A stretch of DNA of 64,000 nt from Sophora flavescens (GCA_030762895.1 CM061070.1:51039007-51103006), one strand, 5' to 3'; positions 45,471 to 57,305 are shown, numbered from the stretch's first letter. Translations and numbers: made by a program. Notes: generated by a model from the letters alone, not told the origin.

Positions 45471-45868
45471 AGTCATGCATAGTACTTTAGTGATATAGTG
45501 GCCACTTATTTCCTTGTCAATGTCAATAGTAGAACAGTCAAAAAAAAATTTATAATCGATACTCAATAGTAGAGAAACATTTATGACGCATTGGTTTATA
45601 TAGTTTAATTAAACAGTTATTCAATAAGCGGTTTTAAAATAAGCGAAAAAATCTCACATTTATCAATTTTTTTTGACAAATTTATTAAAATATATATATA
45701 AGCTAATAAAAATATATAGGGGGATTATAAATTATTTTCATAAACTATTTTCATAATCATTTTATCATAAGCTATTTTCATAAATTAAAATTAGTTTTCT
45801 CTAAAGTTTTTTTAAGCTTATTCTATTACTTTTAAGATCCATCATTATCATATAGACATGACAACTAA

Positions 45869-45980
45869 TAGTCTTGCTAGGGCTTCCTTATCCTTTACTA
45901 GCCCCCATATGTTCTATTATGCTCCTTTGTTTCTTGACCAACTTTTATTCGATGAAATAAAATAACTTTATTCTGCTTAA
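45869..45980 (+). mobile_element. Short retroposed 3' end, continuing at 56228-56236
   Basis: Present in copy A but absent at the corresponding point of copy B (58-59 kb), where AACTAATG runs straight on. The insert has an AATAAA-like stretch (GATGAAATAAAATAAC) near its end and continues after the CACTA element as a poly(A) run (AAAAAAAAA). The flanks are ACAACTAAT and AAACTAATG, compatible with a target duplication AACTAAT. It looks like the last about 110 bases of a polyadenylated transcript, of unknown source. Confidence 0.55.
45978..45980 (+). repeat. CACTA target duplication TAA, left
   Basis: TAA before CACTACAGG; TAA also follows the other terminus at 56228-56230. Three-base duplications are diagnostic for CACTA elements. 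Confidence 0.7.
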
Positions 45981-46189
45981 CACTACAGGAATTTTTAAGT
46001 TTTGCTACTAATTTTAGCTATCAATTAAATTAGTAGCTAATCTTAAGCTAATTTACTGTTCATTAACAACCATATATGTTTTTTTGGGGGGGAAAAACCT
46101 GCCATATATGTTTTGTTACAAAACTAAATATTAACTTATTTTTTAAATATTTATCGGATCAACTCACTAATAAGTTTTGTACCTTCTCT

Positions 46190-46429
46190 TTTTTTTTTTT
46201 GTTGATATAGTTTGCCTCTCTTCTCTCATTCTGCGTCTTCCAGCAAAAGCTCTGTCGCATCTTCTCCCTCGCATCGCTCTCTTTCTTCAGCAAAATGATC
46301 AGATTCGCAACGCTCTCTCACGCTCTCACTCTCTCTCTCATCTTCTCTCGCATCTTCTCTGTAAATCACGCACAGGTGCTCCGATTTGGATCTTGTTTTT
46401 CGATTCGTTCTCTCTCTTTTCGAAGGTGA
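46190..46429 (+). other. CT-rich leader with splice-donor-like end
   Basis: Pyrimidine-rich, GC-richer stretch (CTCTCTCACGCTCTCACTC and similar) inside the left end of the CACTA element. It ends at TTTCGAAG followed by GTGAGTTTC, a good plant 5' splice site. The position matches the GC-rich spliced leader of the second CACTA element (60838-61032), so it may be the remaining first exon of a lost transposase gene. A captured host exon is an alternative. Confidence 0.4.
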
Positions 46430-47528
46430 GTTTCAATTGTTTTATCTCCAATATTTCTTAATCTGAATATGGATTTTCCTTAATATGAATCAGATTGAAA
46501 GGAATATGCCTAGGGTTTACAATTGGTGATTTCATCAGTTAATATGAAACTTTCTCTCTGAAATTTTCGTTTATTGTTGCTGTAATTTAGAAAGAAGACA
46601 AGAAAGCAAGAGATTCCCTTCTGTGTTTTGTTGAGAGTATGACCTTGTGGCTGTTCCTATATAAAGCTCATTTGGTAACTCATATTTTTTTCAACTTGTT
46701 TTCTCTTTACTATGTTAGTACTTTGAAATCTCAAATGAATGAGAAACAATACACTAATTGTTTCATTTGAATGTGTAGATGTGCTTTGGTGATTAATCTG
46801 GATAGTTATAAAAAAAATGTGTTATGGATTCTAGTGTATAGCTATATTGCTTACCAATTATTTGACAAAATGCTTGAACACTGGTTAGTTTGTATGAGTT
46901 AGTGATTTACTCTAAAATATACTTCCAGTTCCTTTTGTTTCTTTTTTTAAAACTGATGTGTTTAAATTTAGAGTATAGTTGATTGCATTGTTAGCATAAA
47001 AATGAAAATTCTGCAAATTCTCTTAATTTTTTCTTTATTCTATAAAGGTAATTGCGCTAGAACAATCTCTAAAGAGAGTACTCAATTCATATTTACATGG
47101 TTACTTTTACAAAATATTTAAATGGTTAATTTAGTACGTTACTTGGAGCCACAATTGCAGGTATAAACTAAAAACTTGCAAACTATTGTCTTTGAAGGTG
47201 TACTATTACTGTTGCACTTTTCTCAAAGCATGTATGTGTTTAATCATAAAAATCATGTTATTGTTTTAATGTCACTTCTCAAACTTAAGTATTCAATTCT
47301 AACCTTATTTTAATGATTGTCATATGAGTTGAGACAAATAGGAGTATTCATTTCTCACTTAGGGTGTTCAACACTGCTTGTGCACTCATGTCTACATTGT
47401 TGCAAGCACTCTTTATAATCTAAGGCCTATTTGCTTGAAATCCTAAAATTCTAACTCCATTTGCACTTGTTTTCCAACTTTAAAATATTCAACAGCATTC
47501 CCAGTAATTTCTCTTTCAAGTGTCATTA
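46430..47528. other. Non-coding interior of CACTA element
   Basis: AT-rich, intron-like; no open frame or motif recognised. Confidence 0.4.
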
Positions 47529-48165
47529 AGCGTTTGGGTAAACAACTTAATTAAGAGCTTATCGCATAAGACCTGGTGCGTTTGGGTAAACAAATTAATT
47601 AAGAGCTTATCACATAAGACCTTATCGCATGAGAGTTCATAAGCGCTTAAAGAAAGAAAAAGAAAGAAATGGGCATGAGAGGATTCGAATAGTGAAAAAC
47701 ACGGAGAGGGTGTTTAGTGCATAAGTTCTTATGATAATTCCATAAGCTTCTCCCATTGACTTATGAAAATAAGTCAAAAACTCCTTATGGGATGACATAA
47801 GTTATTTTTATAAGCTCTGCCAAACATACATAAGAGCTTATGTCATCAGATAAGTCAAAAAGAGCTTAAATAAGCTCTTCCAAACGCCATCGCATGAGAG
47901 CTTATGTCATAAGCGCTTAAAGAAAGAAAAAGAAAGAAAGGGGCATGAGAGGATTCGAATAGTGAAAAAACACGGAGAGGGTGTTTAGTGCATAAGCTCT
48001 TATGATAATTCCATAAGCTTCTCCCATTGACTTATGAAAATAAGTCAAAAACTCCTTATGGGATGACATAAGTTATTTTTATAAGCTCTGCCAAACATAC
48101 TGCATAAGAGCTTATGTCATCAGATAAGTCAAAAAGAGCTTAAATAAGCTCTTCCAAACGCCACC
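47529..48165. mobile_element. MITE-like repeat with internal duplications
   Basis: Begins GCGTTTGGGTAAACAA at 47529 and ends TCTTCCAAACGCCACC at about 48165, so GCGTTTGG/CCAAACGC are inverted at the borders. Internally a 49-base unit is duplicated (47529 and 47578, TTAATTAAGAGCTTATC), and then a 270-base unit (47620-47889 and 47890-48160) with very few differences. AAGCTCTTA/TAAGAGCTT palindromes recur throughout. No coding capacity; the superfamily cannot be fixed because no clear TSD is seen. Confidence 0.6.
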
Positions 48166-48366
48166 TAATTCACTTTACTGGGATATAACAAGAGATTGAG
48201 ATTTAAGTTACCAAATCTATCATCTTTGCCTTTTAGATTATTAGTTGCAGCCCTTGCAATATGTATAGATACGAGTATTACATCTATGATGAAAGGAAAC
48301 TTTCAAACTGGACAAGGGTGCGTCATTTCAAAACTTTTATAAGAGCTAACTTAACTGTAGCATATA

Positions 48367-49893
48367 GAAATTAACCTTTTTATCGTAGAATCCAAGAGCA
48401 TGAGGTAAAAAAAGCTTTGAGAAGGATGAATAATGGCAAGGCAGTTTGACCGGACAATATACCTGTGGAGGTATGGAAGAGTCTCGGAAGTAGAGGCATT
48501 AGTTGGCTCACGAAGTTTTTTAACAAGATTATGAGGTCAAAGAAAATGCCAGACGAATGGAGGAGAATCACTTTAGTTCCGATTTACAAGAATAAGGGAG
48601 ATATACAAAATTGCGCAAATTATAGGGGGATTAAGCTTATGAGTCATACTATGAAGCTATGGGAAATGGTACTTGAACGGAGACTAAGAAAAGAAACCAA
48701 AATCACCGACAACCAATTTGGTTTTATGCCCGGGAGGTCGACCATGGAAGCAATTTACTTGCTACGACGAGTGATGGAACAATATCGAAGGGATCAAAAA
48801 GATTTACACATGGCCTTCATTGATTTGGAGAAAGCGTATGATAGGGTGCCAAGAAAGGTTTTGTGGAAAGCCCTAGAAAAGAAAGGTGTTCGGATTGCCT
48901 ATATTCTAGCTATCAAGGATATGTATGAGGGGGCCACGACTAGTGTGAGAACGCAAGGTGGAGCCACAGAAGATTTCCCAATAACCATAGGTCTGCACCA
49001 AGGGTCAGGTTTAAGCCCATATCCTTTTACCTTGGTCTTGGATGTACTTACGGAGTACATTCAAGAGCCAAAGACTGCGATGCATGCTTTTCGCAGATGA
49101 TATAGTTCTAGTTGGAGAGTCGAGAGATGATATAAATGGAAGGTTGGAGACTTGGAGACAAGCTTTAGAAGCACATGACTTCCGTTTGAGTAGAAGCAAG
49201 ACGGAGTATATGGAATGTAAGTTTAGCAAAAGGTGAAACACCTCTAGCTTAGAGGTGAAAGTTGGAGACCACAACATACCACAAGTCACACGGTTTAAAT
49301 ATCTTGGGTCTATTATACAAAATGACGGAGAAATTGAGGGAGATGTAAACCATTGGATTCAATCAGGGTGGTCGAAATGGAGGAAGGCTTTGAGTTTTTT
49401 GTGTGATAAAAAGGTACCTCTTAAGCTAAAGGGAAGATTTTACCGTACAGCTATTAGACCCGCGATGTTGTATGGGACGGAGTGTTGGGCGAAAAAAAAT
49501 CAACACGAGAGTAAAATCAATGTAGCAGAGATGAGAATGTTGCACTGGATGAGCAGAAAAACTAGATGTGATAGGATTAGGAATGAAAGCATTAGAGAGA
49601 GAGTTGGGGTAGCACCTATTGTAGAAAAGATGGTTGACTCTCAACTTAGGTGGTTTGGGCATGTATGGAGGAGACCTTTAGATTCTGTAGTAAGGAGAGT
49701 GGACCAGGTGGAGGGCAATCCAATAGCTAGAGGCAGAGGTAGGCCAAGAAAAACTATAGGAGAAACTATTAAGAAAGATTTGGAGGCCAATGATTTAACT
49801 ATTAACATGATTCATGATAGAACATTATGATGCCGTATGATCCATGTAGCCGACCCCACCTAATGGGATAAGGCTTGGTTGTTGTTGTTGTTG
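48367..49893 (+). mobile_element. RTE-clade LINE, copy 2 (5'-truncated)
   Basis: Closely related to the copy at 23056-24868 from TTTTTATC-TAGAATCCAAGA on, ending in GGTTGTTGTTGTTGTTG. Truncated further at its 5' end than copy 1. It lies inside the CACTA element. Confidence 0.88.
48385..49857 (+). pseudogene. RTE reverse transcriptase, copy 2
   Basis: Starts at the HRIQEHEV-like block and is open from 48465: FGFMPGRSTMEAIYLL (about 48720), FIDLEKAYDRVPRK (about 48815), LHQGSGLSPYPF (about 48995). A frameshift at about 49070 precedes MLFADDIVLVGES (49087 on). TGA at 49234-49236 is at the same codon as TGA 24209-24211 in copy 1. The next frame, from 49237, holds FKYLGSIIQ, PAMLYGTECWA and LRWFGHVWRRPLDS to TGA at about 49828. 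FADD is intact. Fewer breaks than copy 1 suggest a younger insertion. Confidence 0.88.
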
Positions 49894-51589
49894 TATTGTA
49901 TTGGTTATGCTGCAAAATATTCCTCATTTGCTCACATGCCAACACATTTTAATTTCATTTGATCTTTCATGGAGTAACATAGCCTCTATCCTTAAAAAGG
50001 GCGGTTGAAGGGACGCTGGGGCTGTGGTGTATTGAATTGTATTTTAAATTTTTCCAAGGCAACTCTATGGGCGTGGGAGTATAATATTATGTTTATCTTT
50101 TTTCAAGTAAAAGTATGTTTATCTTAACAATGTATGCTGGTTCCTTTTTTCATGTGCATATCAACATATTTTAGCTACTGATCCAAATTTGAATCTTGGG
50201 TTTTATGGGGAATGTTTTTTCTGTAAAGATGAATTAATCTATTGCAATCAAAAGATAAAAATAATTGATATATGGAGTTGGTTTCTTGATATGTGCGGAC
50301 TTTGTTTCTCAATTCATTGTGAGCCATGTATGGTACTGACAATTGCTTTTCTATGTTTAAGGCAACCTCTACAAAAAGGAATTTGCATGAGGAAATGAAG
50401 GCAGTGAAGGATGGGGTTGATAGGAACTAATGTTCAGGCACATCAACATACGATGGTATGCTATTGGAAATCCTTAATGGAAACTTATCTGTATGGTAGG
50501 TTAGCAGTGAGGATGCAATTGACATTGAGTTGGCCTTAAATAAATCACAGATTTCATAATTTCATAGGATGTTGGTTTATGATTGGATTGATTTTGACTA
50601 TTAAAACCCATTAATGACTGCAATTCATCTCTTTTGAAACATTTTAAGAACCGTTTTTGTGATATTGCATTTTGCTAGCTCAATGTCATAAATAAACCAA
50701 AATCCATTTTATCACACTCAGTGTCATACAGATATTTACACTATCAAATGACTTTAAGATGATGGATCTTTGGACTAACAAAGTCTAAATGAATTGGACT
50801 AAATAAATAATTATTCTTACTGACAAGTCTAAATTCTTTCTTTAAAGTAGTTATTATAAGAAGGGCAACGATTGTGTGCATTATGTTCAACAAAGTGGTT
50901 AGTAGCTCTGAGAAACAAACATCCAAGAATTGATTCAGCAAACATGAAGGTTCATATATACATTCTCCCTCTCTCTCTCTCTTTTCTTTTTCCACATTAG
51001 ATAACCATATAAAATACTTATCCCCATTGTTTTATCACCATTGAATCTTCTGTTGAAACTAACCGTGTTCATCCTGTAGAACTTATTGTTTGAAGAAGAA
51101 CCTACCTTGTGCAGGAAAACCCCATTGTGAGTGTTGAGATGTAGTAGACAAACATGTTTCTAAACACTAGAATAATTTTGTTAATGAAATTGTGATAATT
51201 TTCTACAGGATTAACTTGTGATGAGATTTACTCTGTCCCTACAAATTATTCATTATTCATTCTACGTAAACAAATTGCTCTCCAGGTCTCACTCTTTATA
51301 CTATCGTGGTATTGAAGGTTTCAATTATGTTAGTTTCAAGTAGATGGATGTTGAGAGAGCCTATCATAGGCATGCCTTTCTTGTGATTTAAACTGTATAT
51401 ATATATGTTAGTCTTGTATAAATTTCTTTACCTTTCATTGTTTACACACAGATTTTTTTTTGAACCAACACAAATAGAGATGTTATTCAGCTATAATGTT
51501 GTCGGTTTGCTTTCCTTGTGAATTATTATGAACTATTTTATTGTTATTTGTCAGTTTTGTTGCTTCTGTTTTGCTTCTTCGACCGCTAA
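49894..51589. other. Non-coding interior of CACTA element
   Basis: About 1.7 kb with no convincing coding region on either strand. A CT-repeat is at about 50967-50987 (CTCCCTCTCTCTCTCTC). Probably residual internal sequence of the CACTA element. Confidence 0.4.
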
Positions 51590-54567
51590 ATTGGTCCCAA
51601 GGTTTACAAAACCGGACCGGCCATCGAACCGGTGAAGGCAACGGTTCAAGGTTCAATGGTCCAACCGGGGTTGAACCGTGGTTGAACCGGTTATATATAC
51701 TTCACATACAAATGTCATAACTCAACATATATAACATTCAAAATGACAAAACCAAATCAAATATGCCATCAAAGTCATCAAACCATAACATTTAAGTTCA
51801 ACAAAAGTGGACAATGTTTATTGGAAAGTGGAAATTAAACAACAGATACATCAAACATCATAATATTCATTGAGGTTGACTCCTTCATATTCAAACACGT
51901 CAACCATAGCATCTTCACTAATTTGAGTAATATCTTCACCACCACCACCACTTTGAAGTTGAATCTCTATAGCATCAAGTTCTTCATCACCTAATTAAAC
52001 AACAAGCAAGTAGAAAAATAAAATTTCAACACTAAAATAATCAAGTTACATACAAAGCATGTTCGATATAATTAAACATTAACCTTCGTTGCTTCTTGAT
52101 GAATCGCCAACTATTGGAATAGCACCACTATCATGATAAAGAACATTTTCAATCTCATCAATATCAAGTTCTGGAGAGGGTTCTTCATCAATCACCCAAA
52201 AATCAACTTCATCAATGGATTCATAATCAATGGGATCACGACATGCCTTCTTGTAGTGTCCCCTATAACAAAACATTACAATAGCAAAAAGCAGAATTAT
52301 TATGCTTTTCAAAAAAACTAAAAGTAATGTTTCAACTTTTGACATAATGAAATTTTTATACCTATTCCTCAAACGCAAGTTATAAGTAACATAAACAATA
52401 TCATTCCGGTCTCTGATGTTCAAGTCTATTTCTTCTCTTTGTATGGATGCGTTCAAAGACACTCCAATTTCTCTCACACCCCGAAGAAGAACAAGTTTGG
52501 CTAAGAATACGAATTGCCAGCTTTTGCAATATTGGAGCACTACCCCCATACATTCTCCACCATTCATCTACAAAACACATATTTAGTTAAATAAAATAAG
52601 AAATATACATAACTATGTAAGTTTAAAACATTATTTAAAAGTTAAAACTATAAATTGGTACTCACCAGGTTGTATATCCTTTGCCACTTTAAGAGCACTT
52701 TCACGACTAAAAGATCCTTGTCTTTCACGATACACTTGCAACTCTTTAATGGCTTTGGCCACATCGGGACAAAAAGCTTGTATATCAAATAAATCAAGAA
52801 GTGCTTGCATGACCCTACTCTTATCACAATACTTGTCATCATAAATGAATGCGGGGTTTAAAAAGTATGCAGCTGCATGAAGATTGCGCTTCAAGTGCTT
52901 ATCCCATCGAGTCTTAAGAATATCCGTGTATGGCTTATACAAGTTCTTTCTATGCTTAAACATTTCCTTTATTGCATTTTTTGCCCTTTGCATGCCCTCA
53001 TAAACATAACCAATAGAAGGTTTTTCATCCCCATCTACAATTCTTAGTAATCTAATGATGGGAGCCATAAGTTTGGCAATCATAAAACATTCATTCCAAA
53101 ATTTATTATCCAAAATGATAGCACTAACGACTTTTCCTGTTGTACCCTTTGCTAACTTATGGCTAGTAAAGTGTTTGTCTACAACCAATGCTTGCAAATC
53201 ATGCTTATGATCATGAATATTTTTCAATGTGATAAAAGTAGTAGCAAATCGAGTCGTTCTCGGACGCACGATTTCCTTCCAACCTTCTCTTTTTCTTAGC
53301 CAAGATAAGAATACTATATGATTGTACAGAAACACAGTTACCTTTGAAGCTTTTTTGGCAAGCTCGCAACATGAGGCATACTAGCAACATCCTTCAAAAG
53401 GAGATTCAAGCAATGGGCAGCACAAGGAGACCAAAAAATGGTTTCATATTTTTCATGCACCAATTTACCAAGAGCTACATAGTTAGATGCATTATCTCAT
53501 CACTATGTGAACAACATGTTCAACTCCAACCCATTCAATAACTTCGGAAAACATATTGCACAAAGTCGCGGCATCTTTCACAACATCCGATGCATCAATA
53601 GACTTCACAAATGCTATCCCTATGGAATAATAAAGTAAAAAGCTTATCAAATAAAAATTAAATGGACTATCAAGTTTATTAAGGAATCTCAAAATTTCAC
53701 AAATGTTGTACCTTTAGGACAATAAATTAGAAAGTTTATCAACGTCCTTTGTCTTTGGTCAGTCCATCCATCAGCCATGATTGTACATCCACTCTTAGCC
53801 CAATTGGCTCGATAACTTTGCACAAGCAATTGACATTCTTTCTTGCAATCTCCCAACAAGTTAACCCGTAGATCATGATAAGATGGAACTTTATAACCGG
53901 GGCCAATAGCAGCAATTGCATCCGCAGCTTCTTGAAAATATGGTGACTTTGTTGCATAAAATGGAATGTTAGCATCAAAAAACCATCTAGCAATTGCCAT
54001 CCCAGCTTTGTAACGTGCAGCCTTGCCAGATATTACACTTTTTATAGTTGGTTGAGAGCCAGGAGTTGTCCTTGGAGCAAAAGAACCACCAATTTGAACA
54101 TCGACTTTTCTTTTTCCTTTGTTGGGAGCGAGAAACAGATGCGAGATTTGGGAAGGGTTGAACTTCTTGCACTTCCCCCTCATTACTACCATCATATGCA
54201 TCATTGAGGTCATTAGTCTTCTTTTTTCTTTGATACCTTTCAATAACTCAATCATTTGGTGACGAACATCGTGAGGAACTTTCTTACAAGAGCTTATTTG
54301 ACCGGATATACCCGCAAGATGGTGCTTCATTCCTGTTTATGCCTCCTCCTCTGTAACTTATTCCACAATGAATGCAAGTGTACACATTAGTTCTCCCTTC
54401 TTTTCTAAATGCAAAATGCTCCCAAGCAGGATCACTTTTCCCACGAAATGCAATGGAGCCTTATGCTGATTCACCATGTGATGATATTGTATTAGGGGCA
54501 GTGGAAGATAAATTAGGATTATGTTCAGGAGCATTCCCACTTGGTAATTCCTCCAACAGAACATGTT

Positions 54568-54596
54568 CGAAATCGAAATCGAAATCGAAATCGAAT
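54568..54596. repeat. (AAATCG)n microsatellite inside hAT coding region
   Basis: Four to five units of CGAAAT; on the minus strand it encodes alternating Asp and Phe just upstream of the BED finger. Confidence 0.85.
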
Positions 54597-55029
54597 TAAT
54601 TCAGAATTCAGAATTCACAATTCAGAATACAAGTATTAATGGTTAGGAACAATAACTTCAATTCCAGAATAACCTGATCAAACTCTGCTGCAGATCAATT
54701 GAATTGAGGGTAATTTCAAGTATCCCATATCTGTATGGCTTCATCAAGGCCAAAACTAGCAGTACTACCCAAGACTCCCTATTCATATTTGTCATTATCA
54801 TCACTGTATTTAGCATGGTTAGGTTGATTCAAGTTCCCTCAAAGATTATGCTCTTCATTATCCTGTACAACTAACTTTATTTTTTTGCCTTGCCTGTGAA
54901 CTTTGGTGTCATATAACTTATAAGTGTTCTCATTAACGCAAGCTTAATTAAATTTTTCCTTTTCTATATATTAGTTGCAAGTGAGCACGTCAATTAGTTA
55001 GCATAACACCAACAAGAAGAGTAATTATT

Positions 55030-55135
55030 TTCCAGTGTAGCACCAACATACTCAGCATAAAGTTAGTTTCCAGTGTAGCACCAACATACTCAGCATAAAT
55101 TATTTTCCAGAGTAATTACAAACTCAGCATAACAC
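55030..55135. repeat. Tandem repeat of about 50 bp in hAT intron region
   Basis: TTTCCAGTGTAGCACCAACATACTCAGCATAAA is repeated at about 55031 and 55069, with partial units after it (described by its first 20 bases TTTCCAGTGTAGCACCAACA). It lies between the short first exon and the BED exon of the transposase gene. Confidence 0.75.
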
Positions 55136-56227
55136 CAACATTGCTTTGACTATTATTTTCCAGTGTAGCATTCAAATGTTGCATTTCTGGAACCATAGTA
55201 GCAAAAAGAGTAATTAGCTTAACCACAGAAGCTGCAATTTGCTCTGTTACCACTTGCCCAGTGATGGATGAAGAAGAGTGACATACCTGGTTCGAGTTCG
55301 ACATTGATTGGAGTATTCTATTGGAGTAGGGAGAAGCCTGTAACGCAGTCGCAGAAGCGTCGGAGATGGAGGAAACGTGACGAAACAGCGGCGGATGGCA
55401 CGACGCAGGGCGGCGGATGCGAGCTCGTGTGGCGGAAAGGAGTGGCTGGGTCTCTTGGCAACAAGTGCGGTCCGGTGACGTGGTTCGAGCGGAGCTCACG
55501 GCGGCAAGAAGGAAGGGTCGAAGGTCGTTTGTGAAGGGGAGAGGAACTGAACTGATGAAGTGAAGGCTGTCGAGAACGAGAAGACAGGGAAAATGAATTT
55601 TAGGGTTGGAACTTGGAAAACGGCGTCGTTTTGGGTCGGATCAATTTTTTTTTTTTTTTTTAAACGCAATTCCGAGAACCGGACCAGACCGGTCCGTATC
55701 CGGGTTAGACCGGTTTAGCCGGTTTTTAACCGGTTCAACGGGTTTTTCACCGGTTCTCTATATGACCGGTTTTCCTATATGACCGGACCGGACAAGGTTC
55801 CGGTTCCCGGTCGAACCGGCCGGTCCGGTCCGGTTTTAAAATCCTTGTTTGGTCCCTGGAATAGGTGTTAGGGATCAATTTAGGGATCTAATTTTTTTTA
55901 ATTTTTTTTGAATTAGCTAGGAAATCACTATAAAATTGCTACGAAATTTTGCTATAGATTGGCCGTAAAATCGATACGCCAATATTGTAGCTATTTAGCT
56001 GGAAAAAAGCAATTCATAATAAGATATTACTAGAGATTTGCTACCAAACAGGTAGAACTTTTTTAAGATTAACTATGAATTAGCTAGGAAGTTTTTCTAG
56101 CTAATTTGCCACTCAATTTATGCTACCACCAATTCTGCAGCTATTCTATAGCTAATTTGTTTGCTAGAGATTAACTACAAATTAGCTATCAAATTTGTTG
56201 TAGCTAATCACCGAATTTCTTGTAGTG

Positions 56228-57296
56228 TAAAAAAAAACTAATGTGGACTTGAGGAAATTCGGGATGGCTTAAATTTTCCATTCAACCATTATTATTTTCA
56301 GATTTTGAATTATTCATGTGTGGAATGAGTCATGCATTAAACTTCAGTCATTGATTAATATTGCCATGGTATGCCCACTCCTAAATACTTGATATTATTT
56401 CCTTGTCAATGGACCATCGTTGGGTGAACTGCTAGTCAAACACTTACTCAAAAAGATGTTTTGATATGCCCTAGTATATTTGTTTTAGGTATATATATTG
56501 CACTGGTATAACTGTATATTTTACAAAACAATATTAATTACTGAGCAATGAAAATGAAATTAGAGTAAGGTTCAGAATATGCAACTTATATTTGAAAGCG
56601 ACAGCAGGGAAAATAGGAGTCCAAAGTGCGATGGGGACTTGCAGGAAATTAATTATATTGAGGCTTGAAAATTACTTGGATGCTAACATGAGACTTTTTA
56701 CTGTTTTTCTTCTTAAATAGTCAAGTGCCCCATTGCTACGGCAATTGGCTAGTTGAGGGACGACCATGACTTTGTGTAAATTTATTTATGGTCAATATAA
56801 AGTACACGATCATGAACAGGATTCTCGTTAGGTGAACTATAAGTGCAATTCCACCTCTTTTAATTTGTATGTGTCTCAGTTCAATTGTGTGTACATTTGC
56901 CACTGCAACAACGTATTGCAAAAAAAAAAAAATTAAAAAAATTGGACCAAATGTGATAGAAGAAACACATAATTTCTTTTCAGGCTAGAAAATCAATTTA
57001 TATCCTTAAATTATTTTAGACTTGTTCGAAATATGAGTATTGGTCACTTCAATTCAATTTAATTTAATTTAATTCATAATAAAATCCTATTAAAATTTTA
57101 TGTAAATTGTATGAAGAATATAAAAAATATAATATTTGAAAATAGTCATTAAATTTTTATTGTGATTTTTTTTTTCAAAGCAAAATGTTAACACTAACAA
57201 TTTATTCTATCACTACTTCACTATCACACTTTTCTGAACATTTAATAGTAAATATACATTTTCAAAGCAACTACTACTTTCAACCTAAATAGTCAT
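56228..57296. other. Segmental duplication copy A, right part, and flank
   Basis: 56237-56690 matches 59029-59750 (CTAATGTGGACTTGA at both starts). It holds the empty site for the MITE found in copy B. 56690-57296 is non-coding and AT-rich with nothing recognised. Confidence 0.7.
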
Positions 57297-57305
57297 TTAT
57301 AAATA

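Larger units (their letters stand above)
44884..45980. repeat. Segmental duplication copy A, left part
   Basis: Together with 56237-56690 this matches 58032-59750 almost along its full length. The two parts of copy A are separated by a retrocopy and a CACTA element. It is non-coding. From 45540 to 45868 it aligns without large gaps with 58720-59035. Confidence 0.82.
51851..55304 (-). pseudogene. hAT transposase gene (BED finger, DUF659, dimerisation domain), multi-exon
   Basis: Proposed start ATG 55304-55302 (MSNSNQ) with donor GTATGT at 55286. An acidic run (D-F repeats from an AAATCG microsatellite) precedes the BED finger at about 54330-54450 (DPAWEHF, CIHC, then KHHLAG). DUF659 core: GCTIMADGWTDQ at about 53780. 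Likely introns: 53711-53620 (GTACAA...ATAG), 52665-52568 (GTGAGT...GTAG), about 52362-52266 and 52083-51992. Catalytic region WSPCAAHCLNLLL at about 53430. C-terminal dimerisation block RILSQTC and CERNWSVFERIH at about 52450-52490, then acidic exons ending at TGA 51853-51851. Damage: in-frame TAA at about 54463 in the BED exon, a one-base insertion at about 54331, a frameshift at about 53508. Otherwise the gene is remarkably whole. Expected nuclear, binding the ACCGG-rich ends. Confidence 0.82.
51598..55847 (-). mobile_element. hAT DNA transposon, nearly complete
   Basis: Termini CAAGGTTTACAAAACCGG and (reverse complement of the right end) CAAGGATTTTAAAACCGG, both followed by many ACCGG/CCGGT repeats (51610-51695 and 55675-55840). 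The 8-bp flanks ATTGGTCC (51590-51597) and TTTGGTCC (55848-55855) match at seven positions, as expected for a hAT target duplication. It encodes a BED-finger hAT transposase on the minus strand. It inserted near the right end of the CACTA element. Confidence 0.85.
45981..56227 (+). mobile_element. Non-autonomous CACTA (En/Spm-like) DNA transposon
   Basis: Left terminus CACTACAGGAATTTTTAAG, right terminus (reverse complement) CACTACAAGAAATTCGGTG. Both are followed inward by many copies of a TAGCTA/TTAGCTA subterminal motif (45995-46070 and 56000-56215). TSD is TAA. About 10.2 kb in total, with three later insertions: a MITE-like repeat, an RTE LINE and a hAT element. No CACTA transposase is recognised, so it needs one in trans. 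Subtracting the hAT (4.25 kb), RTE (1.5 kb) and MITE leaves about 3.8 kb. Confidence 0.85.

Noticed and set aside
46177..46461. Host gene first exon (CT-rich leader with ATG and splice donor)
   Set aside because: The position inside the left end of a CACTA element and the analogous leader in the second CACTA element make an element leader more likely. No conserved protein is encoded.
55116..55499. Single 127-codon minus-strand gene near the hAT 5' end
   Set aside because: The frame crosses a good splice donor (GTATGT at 55286) right after MSNSNQ and has no domain. It is better read as the leader, a short first exon and the start of an intron of the transposase gene.
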